Assembly: GCA_934700345.1 (NCBI GenBank) | Contig: CAKUXP010000029.1 | Span: 1 to 31,224, forward strand | Origin: an uncultured Fibrobacter sp. | GTDB taxonomy: Bacteria > Fibrobacterota > Fibrobacteria > Fibrobacterales > Fibrobacteraceae | DNA: 31,224 nt | Direction of reading: 5' to 3' | Shown here: positions 1 to 6,375 of the stretch, one piece after another | Position numbering within the stretch: the first letter of the stretch is position 1 | Layout of the letters: every line of letters begins with the position of its first letter | The notes under the pieces: generated by a model | Seen by the model: the letters and a program-made list of their open reading frames with translations, nothing else | Told to the model about the DNA's origin: nothing | The model's database searches: none | Program-made: the position numbers and the translations under genes

Positions 1-16
1 ATTTCAAATCTAAAAA

Positions 17-268
17 TTGGAACATCCTGTTTTTTTTACCCCCTTACGGGAATTTGCGAAAGAAAATATACGTTACCGTCGCAGGACCCGTGTGGTAGGC
101 TGCTTTCCGGATGGAGAGTCAGCCCTGATGCTGGTCTGCGCAAGGCTCAGGTACGTGGCATCGAAGGACTGGGGCACGAAACGGTACCTGAACATGAAGC
201 ACCTCTACGATCTGGAAAACCAGAGAGAAGTGGAAAGCGAGATGAAAAAGAATATGAGATCGGCCTAA
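17..268 (+). pseudogene. IS256 (Mutator)-family transposase, C-terminal remnant
   Basis: The translated stretch has the typical end of Mutator/IS256 transposases: an RRRTRVVG block, then a Phe-Pro-rich turn with ESAL and a YLNMK segment before the end. Only about 60 residues match the family, whose full length is about 400. A stop codon lies in frame at 11-13, so the piece is not joined to an intact upstream reading frame in this window, and its first codon is only a TTG. The catalytic DDE residues would be upstream and are absent. The sequence after the stop, up to about 315, ends in TTGACACTACC, which resembles IS256-type terminal inverted repeats. I therefore read 1-315 as the right end of a degenerate element entering from the left window edge. 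Confidence 0.72.
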
Positions 269-308
269 AATCTACGTTGGAACAAACTATTTTGCGAAAA
301 ACCCTTGA

Positions 309-434
309 CACTACCATTGCGACGAATGCTATATCAGATGGATAGAGGACAATCTGAACAACAGGCCTAGAAAACGGCTTGACTACCTGACCCCTAATGA
401 GTATCTTTTAAGAAAGTTCAACGTTATGCGTTAG
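309..434 (+). pseudogene. IS30-family transposase, C-terminal remnant
   Basis: The frame ending in TAG at 432-434 reads WIEDNLNNRPRKRLDYLTP followed by NEYLLRKF. This is the diagnostic C-terminal 'NNRPRK.L...TP.E' block of IS30 transposases. Only about 41 codons remain of a protein that is normally 300-400 residues long, and the frame is closed by TGA at 306-308. The fragment begins right after the IS256-like end, which suggests that the IS256 element inserted into, or recombined with, the IS30 copy. The bases after the stop (435-449) probably form the IS30 terminal inverted repeat. They sit directly on the broken end of the restriction-endonuclease gene. It is non-functional. Confidence 0.72.
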
Positions 435-835
435 CGACTTGAAATCGCCACATATTCAACAAGGTTGCCTATCAGATGATTTTTCATCAAGTCAAATAGT
501 CCTGATTTTTCCATAAATTTGGAATAAACAGATGCGTCATACACCATGTCTCCAAATTCATAAACAAACATTCCATTTTTATCGCTGACCGGGATTTCTG
601 TGCTACGAACGGCTAATAGAACGGGTATGCATTTGACAACTTCAGGATACTTCGCAAGAATATGCTCGAAATCTTGTTTGATGTTTTTTGAACCGATTAA
701 CGAATTCAAAATGTTGAGCTCTATTTTTATAGAATCAACATTTCTGTATACCTTGTTGAAGTCCACATAATAGGAATATGTCGCTATACTCGCTCGGAAT
801 GTTTTCAACCACTCGGCAAAATTTCGTTTTAACAT
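431..835 (-). pseudogene. DpnII/MboI-type GATC restriction endonuclease, truncated
   Basis: The 134-residue product matches the N-terminal half of the DpnII family. Recognisable features are the opening RNFAEWL, YYVDFNKVY, ALN/ELNILNSLIGSKNI-type segment, a KYPEVVKCIPVLLA block and EKSGLFDLMKNHL ending in NLVEYV. Family members have about 280-290 residues, and their nuclease core (a Glu-Val-Asn type PD-(D/E)XK motif) lies in the second half, which is missing here. After EYV the frame reads five foreign residues (AISSR) encoded by the probable IS30 end, then stops at 431-433. The gene lies 9 bp downstream of its methyltransferase on the same strand, the usual order in DpnII operons. I infer it is inactivated, leaving an orphan methylase. 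Confidence 0.85.
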
Positions 836-844
836 ATAGTCTCT

Positions 845-1741
845 CTAAAAAGTCGAAGCGACATTGCTAATTAAAAGTTCCTTAATTGTTCCACGTTTTT
901 TGGCATTTGAATTAATCATTCTTGAAGCGGAGACTCTTTTAATTGTGAATTTTTTATAAAGTTTGTCAAAAAAAGTGTCTTCTTCGCAAATATTTTTTGG
1001 GTCAGAATTGCTTGTAACAACAATCGCTTTTCTGCTTGACATTTCTTCAATAAATTTCGCTAGTTCAATTTGCTCTTTATCTCCAAAGGCATTTTCATTA
1101 TATGATGTAAACGCAGCCGTTTGTGTCAAAGGTCGATATGGTGGATCAAGATACACGAATGTTCTGTTGTCGATAAAATCCTTGCATTGAGAATAGCTTC
1201 CAACAGTCATCTTAACATTTTTCAAAAGTCTTGAACAAGCCTTTAGATTATCCTCATCGCAGAGAAGTGGCTTTTTCGCATTATTAAATGGAACATTAAA
1301 CAAACCCTTTGAGTTGACACGAAAAAGACCATTGAAACAGGTCTTGTTCAAAAAAATAAAGAGTGCGGCCTTTTCGAGATTTTCCTTTTTATTCCCGTTA
1401 ACTTTCAGAGTGTTAAAGCGTTCTCTTTTTTTGAAATAAAGAGATTTGTTATCCTCTATCGAAGATCGCCAATATTTTTCCTGCAATACGGCAAGTTTAT
1501 CTATCATACCTGAACAATTGTCTTTTATTTGTTTATAGGTGTTGATGAGTTCTGCATTGATATCGTTGATGAGCACCTCTTTTGGGGCTGTTTTGGACAG
1601 CACATCGAAAAGCACTGCACCCCCGCCAACAAACGGTTCGCAATACTTTTCAATCTGCGATGGATAATACTTACGGATTTCGTCCAAAAGTTGGGTTTTG
1701 CCACCAACCCATTTGATAAATGGTTTTGCCTCGTGCTTCAT
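845..1741 (-). CDS. dam: DNA adenine methyltransferase, Dam/DpnM (D12) class
   Basis: A 298-residue alpha-class N6-adenine methyltransferase, close to the family's usual 270-300. It has the N-terminal FIKWVGGKTQLL, the AdoMet-binding motif I (EPFVGGGAVLF, around residues 36-46), the catalytic DPPY at about residue 198 (VYLDPPYRPL) and a late VTSNSD segment. Together with the adjoining DpnII-type endonuclease remnant this predicts methylation of GATC. The gene is AT-rich and uses many AAA/ATT codons, unlike the 3-22 kb genes, which points to horizontal acquisition. No clear Shine-Dalgarno lies ahead of the ATG at 1741 (upstream bases are A/T only). With its nuclease broken it no longer needs to protect the cell and may act as a housekeeping or regulatory methylase. 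Confidence 0.93.
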   Translation of the reverse strand: MKHEAKPFIKWVGGKTQLLDEIRKYYPSQIEKYCEPFVGGGAVLFDVLSKTAPKEVLINDINAELINTYKQIKDNCSGMIDKLAVLQEKYWRSSIEDNKSLYFKKRERFNTLKVNGNKKENLEKAALFIFLNKTCFNGLFRVNSKGLFNVPFNNAKKPLLCDEDNLKACSRLLKNVKMTVGSYSQCKDFIDNRTFVYLDPPYRPLTQTAAFTSYNENAFGDKEQIELAKFIEEMSSRKAIVVTSNSDPKNICEEDTFFDKLYKKFTIKRVSASRMINSNAKKRGTIKELLISNVASTF

Positions 1742-1812
1742 ATTTTTGAAAATAGCAAAATATTAATGTCACAAAATGCCAAAATAAAGAAAAAATTCTT
1801 TTAGCAATTGCG

Positions 1813-2328
1813 TTAGGGATTCCTCATAGAGGATAAGAACACTAAGGGCGTAAACTCCCAAGTGTTCTATAAGTGACCCTTTGGGGCGGCGCTGTGGCGC
1901 CGTTTTAGGAGGTGGGCGACGAGCGTAGCGATGACAGCTGCTCCTAAACAGCGTGCGAGCCGAATGCAGCGAAAACAAGCTTGCTTGTTTTCATTGCTGA
2001 GGCGATGCCGCGGACGCCGAAGGCGTCAAATATAGCCCGACCCACGAAGTGGGCGAACAGCACTTAACAACTTGTTGTTTAGTGCGCATGGCCACTAAGG
2101 TGGGGAACGCCCTAAAAAAGGAGAACACAGCGTTCGCGAAATGAATTTCCTCGAAGACGACAAATGCGTAAGGCGAGAGTCGTGACCTTGCTTGCTCGGG
2201 TATGACCGAGCCGCTGTGACTTAGATGCGAAGCGTCAATGCCGCAAGGTCGCTGAACTTGCCGAAGCGCTTGTCGAAGGATCCAGACCCTAAAAATTTAG
2301 ACCGTAGCTCACCGCTGCGATCTTTTTT
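1813..2328 (+). ncRNA. Candidate large multi-hairpin structured RNA
   Basis: This stretch has no convincing protein gene but is packed with perfect or near-perfect stems. They are: 1821-1825/1829-1833; 1836-1843/1861-1868 with an inner GGG/CCC; 1887-1892/1897-1902; 1904-1911/1941-1948; 1971-1980/1983-1992; 2013-2018/2022-2027; 2041-2045/2049-2053; 2061-2070/2075-2084; 2157-2161/2179-2183. There is also a junction, 2184-2191/2243-2250, that encloses hairpins 2194-2211 and 2224-2236. TTAGGG at 1813-1818 can pair with CCCTAA at 2287-2292 and close the whole domain. A Rho-independent terminator (2300-2328) follows at once on the plus strand. Size, ornate folding and a nearby tRNA recall large rumen/phage RNA classes such as ROOL or GOLLD, but I cannot assign it. 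The alternative is a mosaic of short palindromic repeats. The 5' end is a guess and I see no clear promoter. Confidence 0.42.
2300..2328 (+). terminator. Rho-independent terminator
   Basis: Nine-base arms 2300-2308 and 2314-2322 pair with one C/A mismatch and one G-U, have a five-base loop, and are followed by six T (2323-2328). The flanks are identical to those of the tRNA-Arg terminator: an 11-base match before (2295-2305 against 2772-2782) and a 10-base match after (2321-2330 against 2795-2804). The two terminators therefore share ancestry. No tRNA precedes this one, so it should end the structured transcript just upstream. Confidence 0.6.
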
Positions 2329-2420
2329 GTATAATCCGAGGCTCTTTTCCATGTGGGCAACTTGCATTTCCTTTGCGGAAAATATGTATTGTTCGTAGGT
2401 CTTGACGCGAAGGTGTAATT

Positions 2421-2642
2421 ATGCTAGCGGAGCAAGCGGCAAAAGGAATTTATCTGGATGTCCCCGAAAAGGGCTGGTCTCTGTTTAGTGAACTTATCCG
2501 GAAGTTTGGATGGCGGAAGTAAACGCTGTTCGACAGGCAATCCCCAATTCGAGACCCGAAAGACCTTTACTTGCTTACTCTTGCGGAAACAATCGATGCT
2601 GCATATATCGTCTCTGGTGAAAAGGATTTTTATCCGATTTGA
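2421..2642 (+). pseudogene. Decayed antitoxin / PIN-domain toxin relic
   Basis: One frame contains two recognisable pieces separated by a stop. From ATG 2421 to TAA 2520-2522 it encodes 33 residues ending in VPEKGWSLFSELIRKFGWRK, which resembles the small antitoxin-like proteins of Bacteroidetes/Fibrobacter toxin-antitoxin pairs. From 2523 to TGA 2640-2642 the same frame encodes about 39 residues with RDPKDLYLLTLAET and AAYIVSGEKDF. This is the C-terminal acidic-site block of COG1569-like PIN toxins (usually DPKDNYLLALA...ADYLVTGDKDL). The first part of the toxin, with its first catalytic Asp, is absent. I infer that a deletion joined antitoxin and toxin ends, followed by decay. The PIN assignment is fairly firm and the antitoxin part is tentative. 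Confidence 0.6.
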
Positions 2643-2698
2643 TAATTGGGATAAAAAAGCATCCAGGCAAAAAAATAAAGCTATATTTGCGGGCAAAC

Positions 2699-2772
<74 letters not shown>

Positions 2773-2776
2773 TTTA

Positions 2777-2802
2777 GACCGTCCCCGTTGGCGGTCTTTT
2801 TT
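2777..2802 (+). terminator. Terminator of tRNA-Arg
   Basis: Stem GACCG (2777-2781) with CGGTC (2792-2796) around a ten-base loop, followed by six T (2797-2802). It begins 5 bp after the tRNA discriminator base. Confidence 0.8.
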
Positions 2803-2884
2803 GTCGGTATGTTCCAAGTTGGGATAAGGGGCCTGTTCTTTTTTCTTGCTTTTCAAGTTGGATTTCGATAGATTAAAGAATGTG

Positions 2885-2962
2885 AAACGCGTCCCGTTAG
2901 CCTTGGTTTAGCGAAGGGATGCTGGAGCAAACCGCAGGGTAGGGCTTGCGGGGCGCGTTTTT
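2885..2962 (+). ncRNA. Candidate small hairpin RNA with built-in T tail
   Basis: Twelve bases at 2885-2896 pair with 2949-2960 (one G-U), and the 3' arm runs into TTTTT. Inside, AGCC/GGGCT, GGTTT/AAACC and AGC/GCT give further stacked helices divided by internal loops, so nearly the whole 78 nt folds into one rod. It lies between the tRNA-Arg terminator and the fusA terminator and contains no ORF of note. It lacks the GGAAG...AGCAG signature of SRP RNA. It may be a small regulatory RNA or an elaborate terminator. Strand is chosen from the T run. Confidence 0.35.
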
Positions 2963-2990
2963 CAAATTTTCCTTTCTCCTTCTCTGTTCA

Positions 2991-3020
2991 AAAAGGCGAA
3001 CCCGTTCGGGTTCGCCTTTT
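2991..3020 (-). terminator. Bidirectional terminator after fusA
   Basis: A perfect 13-bp stem, AAAAGGCGAACCC with GGGTTCGCCTTTT, with a four-base loop. The A and T ends serve as U-tails on either strand. It lies 22 bp past the fusA stop and could also stop plus-strand transcription coming from the tRNA side. Confidence 0.88.
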
Positions 3021-3042
3021 GAATTTTCGCTATCGAGAAGGA

Positions 3043-5151
3043 TTAACGCTGGGCGCTTGCCGCCTTGTCGCCATACTTCTTGATGAGATCGTCCTGGATG
3101 TTGCGCGGAACCGGAGAATACTTCTTGAATTCCATCGTAAATTCAGCCTTCCCCTGAGTCATGGAACGGAGGTCCGTCATGTAGCCGAACATTTCGGAAA
3201 GCGGAACTTCGGCTTCGATGATGGTTTCGCCACGTTCTTCGGTCGTCCCCATGATGTTTCCACGGCGCTGGGAAATGTTTCCGACAACGCTGCCCTGGAA
3301 TTCGGTCGGGGTGTTGATTTCGACCTTCATGATCGGTTCGAGAATCTGTGCACCGGCCTTTTCGAAAGCCTGGCGGAAAGCCATGCGGGCGCAGATCTGG
3401 AACGCCATATCGGAAGAGTCGACTTCGTGGTAGGCGCCGTCCTGGAGGTCCATTTCGATGCCGACGACCGGGAAGCCGATGAGAGAACCTGCTTCCATGC
3501 AGCTCTGGAATCCCTTGTCGCAAGACGGGATAAATTCCTTCGGGATACGTCCGCCGACAACGCTGTTGATGAATTTGTACGTATTTTCCGCATCGCCTTC
3601 GACAGCCATTGGACGCATTTCGCCGACAACCTTTGCGAACTGACCCGAACCGCCGGTCTGCTTTTTGTGCGTATAGTCGAACTTGGCGGAGTGCGTAATC
3701 GTTTCGCGGTAGGCAACCTGCGGCTGACCCTTTTCGACGACGACGTTGTATTCGCGCTTCATACGTTCGATATAGACATCGAGGTGGAGTTCGCCCATAC
3801 CCTTGATGATGGTCTGGCCGCTTTCCTTATCAACATAGACCTGGAATGTCGGGTCTTCCTTGGTGAAGCGGTTGAGCGCCTTGGACATGTTGGCGAGGTC
3901 ATCGCGGCTCTTTGCTTCGATGGCGACTTCGATAACCGGATTCGGCACGTGCATGGAGGTCATGTTGTAGTGGACCGTTCCGTCGGTGAAAGTCGTACCG
4001 GAAGCGCAGTCGATACCGAAAAGGGCAACGATATCTCCCGAACCCGCGGATTCGATATCGATCGGGGTGTTGGAATGCATACGGCGGAGACGCCCGACGG
4101 AGACCTTCTTGCCTGTCGCCATGTTGTAGATGGAATCTCCCTTGCGGATCATGCCCTGGTAGATACGGATGTAGGTGAGCTGTCCGTATTGGCCGTTTTC
4201 GAGCTTGAACGCATAGCAGACGAGAGGCTTCTTGTCGTCGGTCTGGAGGACGACTTCCTTTTCGCCGTTATCGACATCGAGGGCGATGTTTTCGACTTCG
4301 GTCGGATCCGGGAGGTAGTCGGCGACGCCGTCGAGCAGCTTCTGGATACCGATGTTCTTGTGGGCGGAACCCATGAAGACCGGGGTCATCGCGAGATCGA
4401 TGGTCGCCTTGCGGATTGTGCTCTTGAGCAGTTCTTCCGGGATGTCGTTATAATTGCCTTCCATCGCCTTTTCCATGACTTCATCGTTGAAGTCTGCGCA
4501 GCAATCGACGAGCTTTTCGCGGTATTCCTGGGCCTGGTCCTTCAGGTTGTCGGGAATTTCGGTTTCGATCAGGTCGTCACCGTTATCGCCCTTGAAGTAG
4601 TAAGCCTTCATCTTGATGAGATCGACTACGCCTTCGAGCTTGTCTTCGAGCCCGATAGGAATCTGCATGACGCACGGATTGTGGTTCAGCTTTTCCTTGA
4701 GCATCACGGCGACGCGGAGCGGATTTGCACCGGAACGGTCGCACTTGTTCACGAACGCCACGCGGGGAACGTGATAGCGCTTCATTTGGCGGTCAACCGT
4801 AATCGACTGGGACTGGACGCCTTCGACACCCGTAAGGACGAGAATGGCTCCATCGAGAACTCGAAGAGCGCGTTCCACTTCGATCGTGAAGTCCACGTGC
4901 CCCGGTGTATCGATGATGTTGATCGTGGTATCTTTCCAGTTTACGAACGTCGCAGCGGACTGGATGGTGATGCCGCGTTCCTTTTCGAGTTCCATGGAGT
5001 CCATGGTAGCGCCGACACCGTCTTTTCCACGAACTTCGTGGATGGCGTGAATCTTCTTGGTGAAGTACAGAATGCGTTCTGTGAGGGTGGTCTTGCCCGA
5101 GTCGATGTGGGCAGAGATACCGATGTTTCGATGTTTGTGGATGTCTGTCAT
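3043..5151 (-). CDS. fusA: Translation elongation factor G (spd/mitochondrial EF-G1 type)
   Basis: A 702-residue GTPase that moves tRNA and mRNA through the ribosome. The P-loop reads AHIDSGKTT (about residues 14-22), switch I ends in ERGITIQSAAT, G3 is DTPGHVDF, and G4 is NKCD rather than the usual NKMD. Domains II-V follow, with TGGSGQF and GELHLDVYIERMKREY. 'SGKTT' together with HEVRGKDGVGATMDSMELE is typical of EF-G1 of mitochondria, spirochaetes, planctomycetes and some delta-proteobacteria (spdEFG1), not of the common bacterial 'AGKTT' form. It stands alone, away from rpsL/rpsG/tuf, and ends at the terminator at 2991-3020. Genomes with this subtype usually hold a second paralogue for ribosome recycling, which is not in this window. 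Confidence 0.95.
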   Translation of the reverse strand: MTDIHKHRNIGISAHIDSGKTTLTERILYFTKKIHAIHEVRGKDGVGATMDSMELEKERGITIQSAATFVNWKDTTINIIDTPGHVDFTIEVERALRVLDGAILVLTGVEGVQSQSITVDRQMKRYHVPRVAFVNKCDRSGANPLRVAVMLKEKLNHNPCVMQIPIGLEDKLEGVVDLIKMKAYYFKGDNGDDLIETEIPDNLKDQAQEYREKLVDCCADFNDEVMEKAMEGNYNDIPEELLKSTIRKATIDLAMTPVFMGSAHKNIGIQKLLDGVADYLPDPTEVENIALDVDNGEKEVVLQTDDKKPLVCYAFKLENGQYGQLTYIRIYQGMIRKGDSIYNMATGKKVSVGRLRRMHSNTPIDIESAGSGDIVALFGIDCASGTTFTDGTVHYNMTSMHVPNPVIEVAIEAKSRDDLANMSKALNRFTKEDPTFQVYVDKESGQTIIKGMGELHLDVYIERMKREYNVVVEKGQPQVAYRETITHSAKFDYTHKKQTGGSGQFAKVVGEMRPMAVEGDAENTYKFINSVVGGRIPKEFIPSCDKGFQSCMEAGSLIGFPVVGIEMDLQDGAYHEVDSSDMAFQICARMAFRQAFEKAGAQILEPIMKVEINTPTEFQGSVVGNISQRRGNIMGTTEERGETIIEAEVPLSEMFGYMTDLRSMTQGKAEFTMEFKKYSPVPRNIQDDLIKKYGDKAASAQR

Positions 5152-5275
5152 ATTTTTTCCGTGGAAAGTTTGATAAACTGCGGTGCAAGATAGAAAATTT
5201 TCGGGGCGTTCTCAAGGCTCGAAAAGCGTTTGAACGCAAGAAGGGAATTTTTGGAGAAAAGGGCGGAGCGGTTTC

Positions 5276-5617
5276 CTACAGAAATAGCTGCATCGCCTTT
5301 GCGGCGAGGCCTGAGACGGGAATGCTCAGCCGTCCGCCTTTTGCTTCTAGGAAAAGTTTCAGGAGTTCATCGATCCACTGCTTTTCGGAATGGATTTCCG
5401 AGAGTTGAAAGTCGGCGCCTGTTTCAGTCCTTGAAATTTCGTATTTGACGGAAAAACGGATGGGAGACGCTTCCCCCACAAGTCCGATTTCCGCCGAGCA
5501 GGTTCGTTCGTTTGTGTTTAAAGAAAGCGAATGGAGTGTCCCGAGCCTCTTGACGACCGGATGCTCTTGCAGGGTCTTCTTTATCAGGAACTCTTTCATG
5601 GAATTGGGCGCTTTCAT
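5276..5617 (-). CDS. Hypothetical protein, translationally coupled to map
   Basis: I do not recognise this protein. From the ATG at 5617 it has 113 residues. It contains a basic N-terminal helix-like stretch (KEFLIKKTLQEHPVVKRL), alternating strands in the middle (CSAEIGLVG, RFSVKYEISR) and an alpha-helical C-terminal half. It has no signal peptide and no membrane span. I chose 5617 because its ATG overlaps the TGA of map as ATGA, a standard coupling arrangement. The frame is open to an ATG at 5674 inside map, which seems less likely. It is the last gene of the helicase-map run, and its stop is 124 bp from fusA. Confidence 0.6.
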   Translation of the reverse strand: MKAPNSMKEFLIKKTLQEHPVVKRLGTLHSLSLNTNERTCSAEIGLVGEASPIRFSVKYEISRTETGADFQLSEIHSEKQWIDELLKLFLEAKGGRLSIPVSGLAAKAMQLFL

Positions 5618-6375
5618 CGAGGAAGCGTTAGGATATCGATTCCGTCCTTTGTCTTGACCATGGTGTGTTCCCATTGGGCAGAGAGGCGACCGTCAACGGT
5701 GACCGCGGTCCATCCGTCTCCGAGCGTCTTGGTCCCGGGCTTTCCCGCATTGATCATCGGTTCAATGGTAAAGACATTGCCGATTTCGATAATCGGCGTG
5801 CGTTCGCTGTTCGCGTAGTGGAGAACGTTCGGTTCTTCGTGAAATCCGCGACCGATTCCGTGTCCGCAGTAGTCTTCGACGACGCTGAAACCGTGTTCGT
5901 CCGCAATCGGCTGGATGGCGCATCCGATGTCGGAAAAGCGGGCCTTTGGCATGGCCGCTGCGCGGATGCCTTCTTCGAGACAGAGCTTTGTGACGTCGAC
6001 CAGTTCTCGCGCTTCCTTGCTGACGTTGCCGACACAAAACATGGCGGAACAGTCCCCGTGATAGCCGGAGAGAATGGTCGTGATGTCGATGTTTACAATG
6101 TCACCGTCCTTAAGAATCGTGTCCTTGCTCGGGATGCCGTGGCAGATGACTTCGTTAATGCTGATGCATGCGTAGCGCGGATAACCGTGATAACCTAGGC
6201 ATGCCGAAATTCCACCGTGCCTGTTTGTGTAGTCTCCGATGAAATCGTCGATTTCGAGCGTGGAAACCCCGGGCTTGCACATTTCGCCTGCGCGGATGAG
6301 CGTTTCGGCGGCAAGGGCGCCTGCAGAGCGGATTAGTTCGATTTCCTTTTTGGTCTTGACTTTAATCTTTGACAT
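5614..6375 (-). CDS. map: Methionine aminopeptidase, type I
   Basis: A 253-residue cytosolic metalloprotease that removes the initiator Met from new proteins. The five metal ligands are visible in order: Asp in VNIDITTIL, Asp in GYHGDCSAMF, His in YCGHGIGRGFHEEP, Glu in FTIEPMINAG and Glu in AQWEHTMV. It has no N-terminal zinc-finger extension and no type II insert, so it is type Ia in size. Its ATG (6375-6373) overlaps the TAA of the upstream helicase gene (TAATG), and its own stop overlaps the next start. The three genes are therefore probably one operon with coupled translation. Confidence 0.96.
   Translation of the reverse strand: MSKIKVKTKKEIELIRSAGALAAETLIRAGEMCKPGVSTLEIDDFIGDYTNRHGGISACLGYHGYPRYACISINEVICHGIPSKDTILKDGDIVNIDITTILSGYHGDCSAMFCVGNVSKEARELVDVTKLCLEEGIRAAAMPKARFSDIGCAIQPIADEHGFSVVEDYCGHGIGRGFHEEPNVLHYANSERTPIIEIGNVFTIEPMINAGKPGTKTLGDGWTAVTVDGRLSAQWEHTMVKTKDGIDILTLPR

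Noticed and set aside
1769..1978. Small minus-strand frame within the structured segment
   Set aside because: Its sequence is explained by the hairpins at 1836-1992, and the product has no family look.
1813..2328. tmRNA, RNase P RNA or SRP RNA
   Set aside because: No alanine-tag frame or tRNA-like ends, no GAGGAAAGUCC-type RNase P core and no GGAAG/AGCAG SRP loop could be found.
3019..5193. A 724-residue open frame opposite fusA
   Set aside because: It is the antisense shadow of a strongly biased fusA coding sequence. It has no domain, no ribosome site, and spans the fusA terminator.
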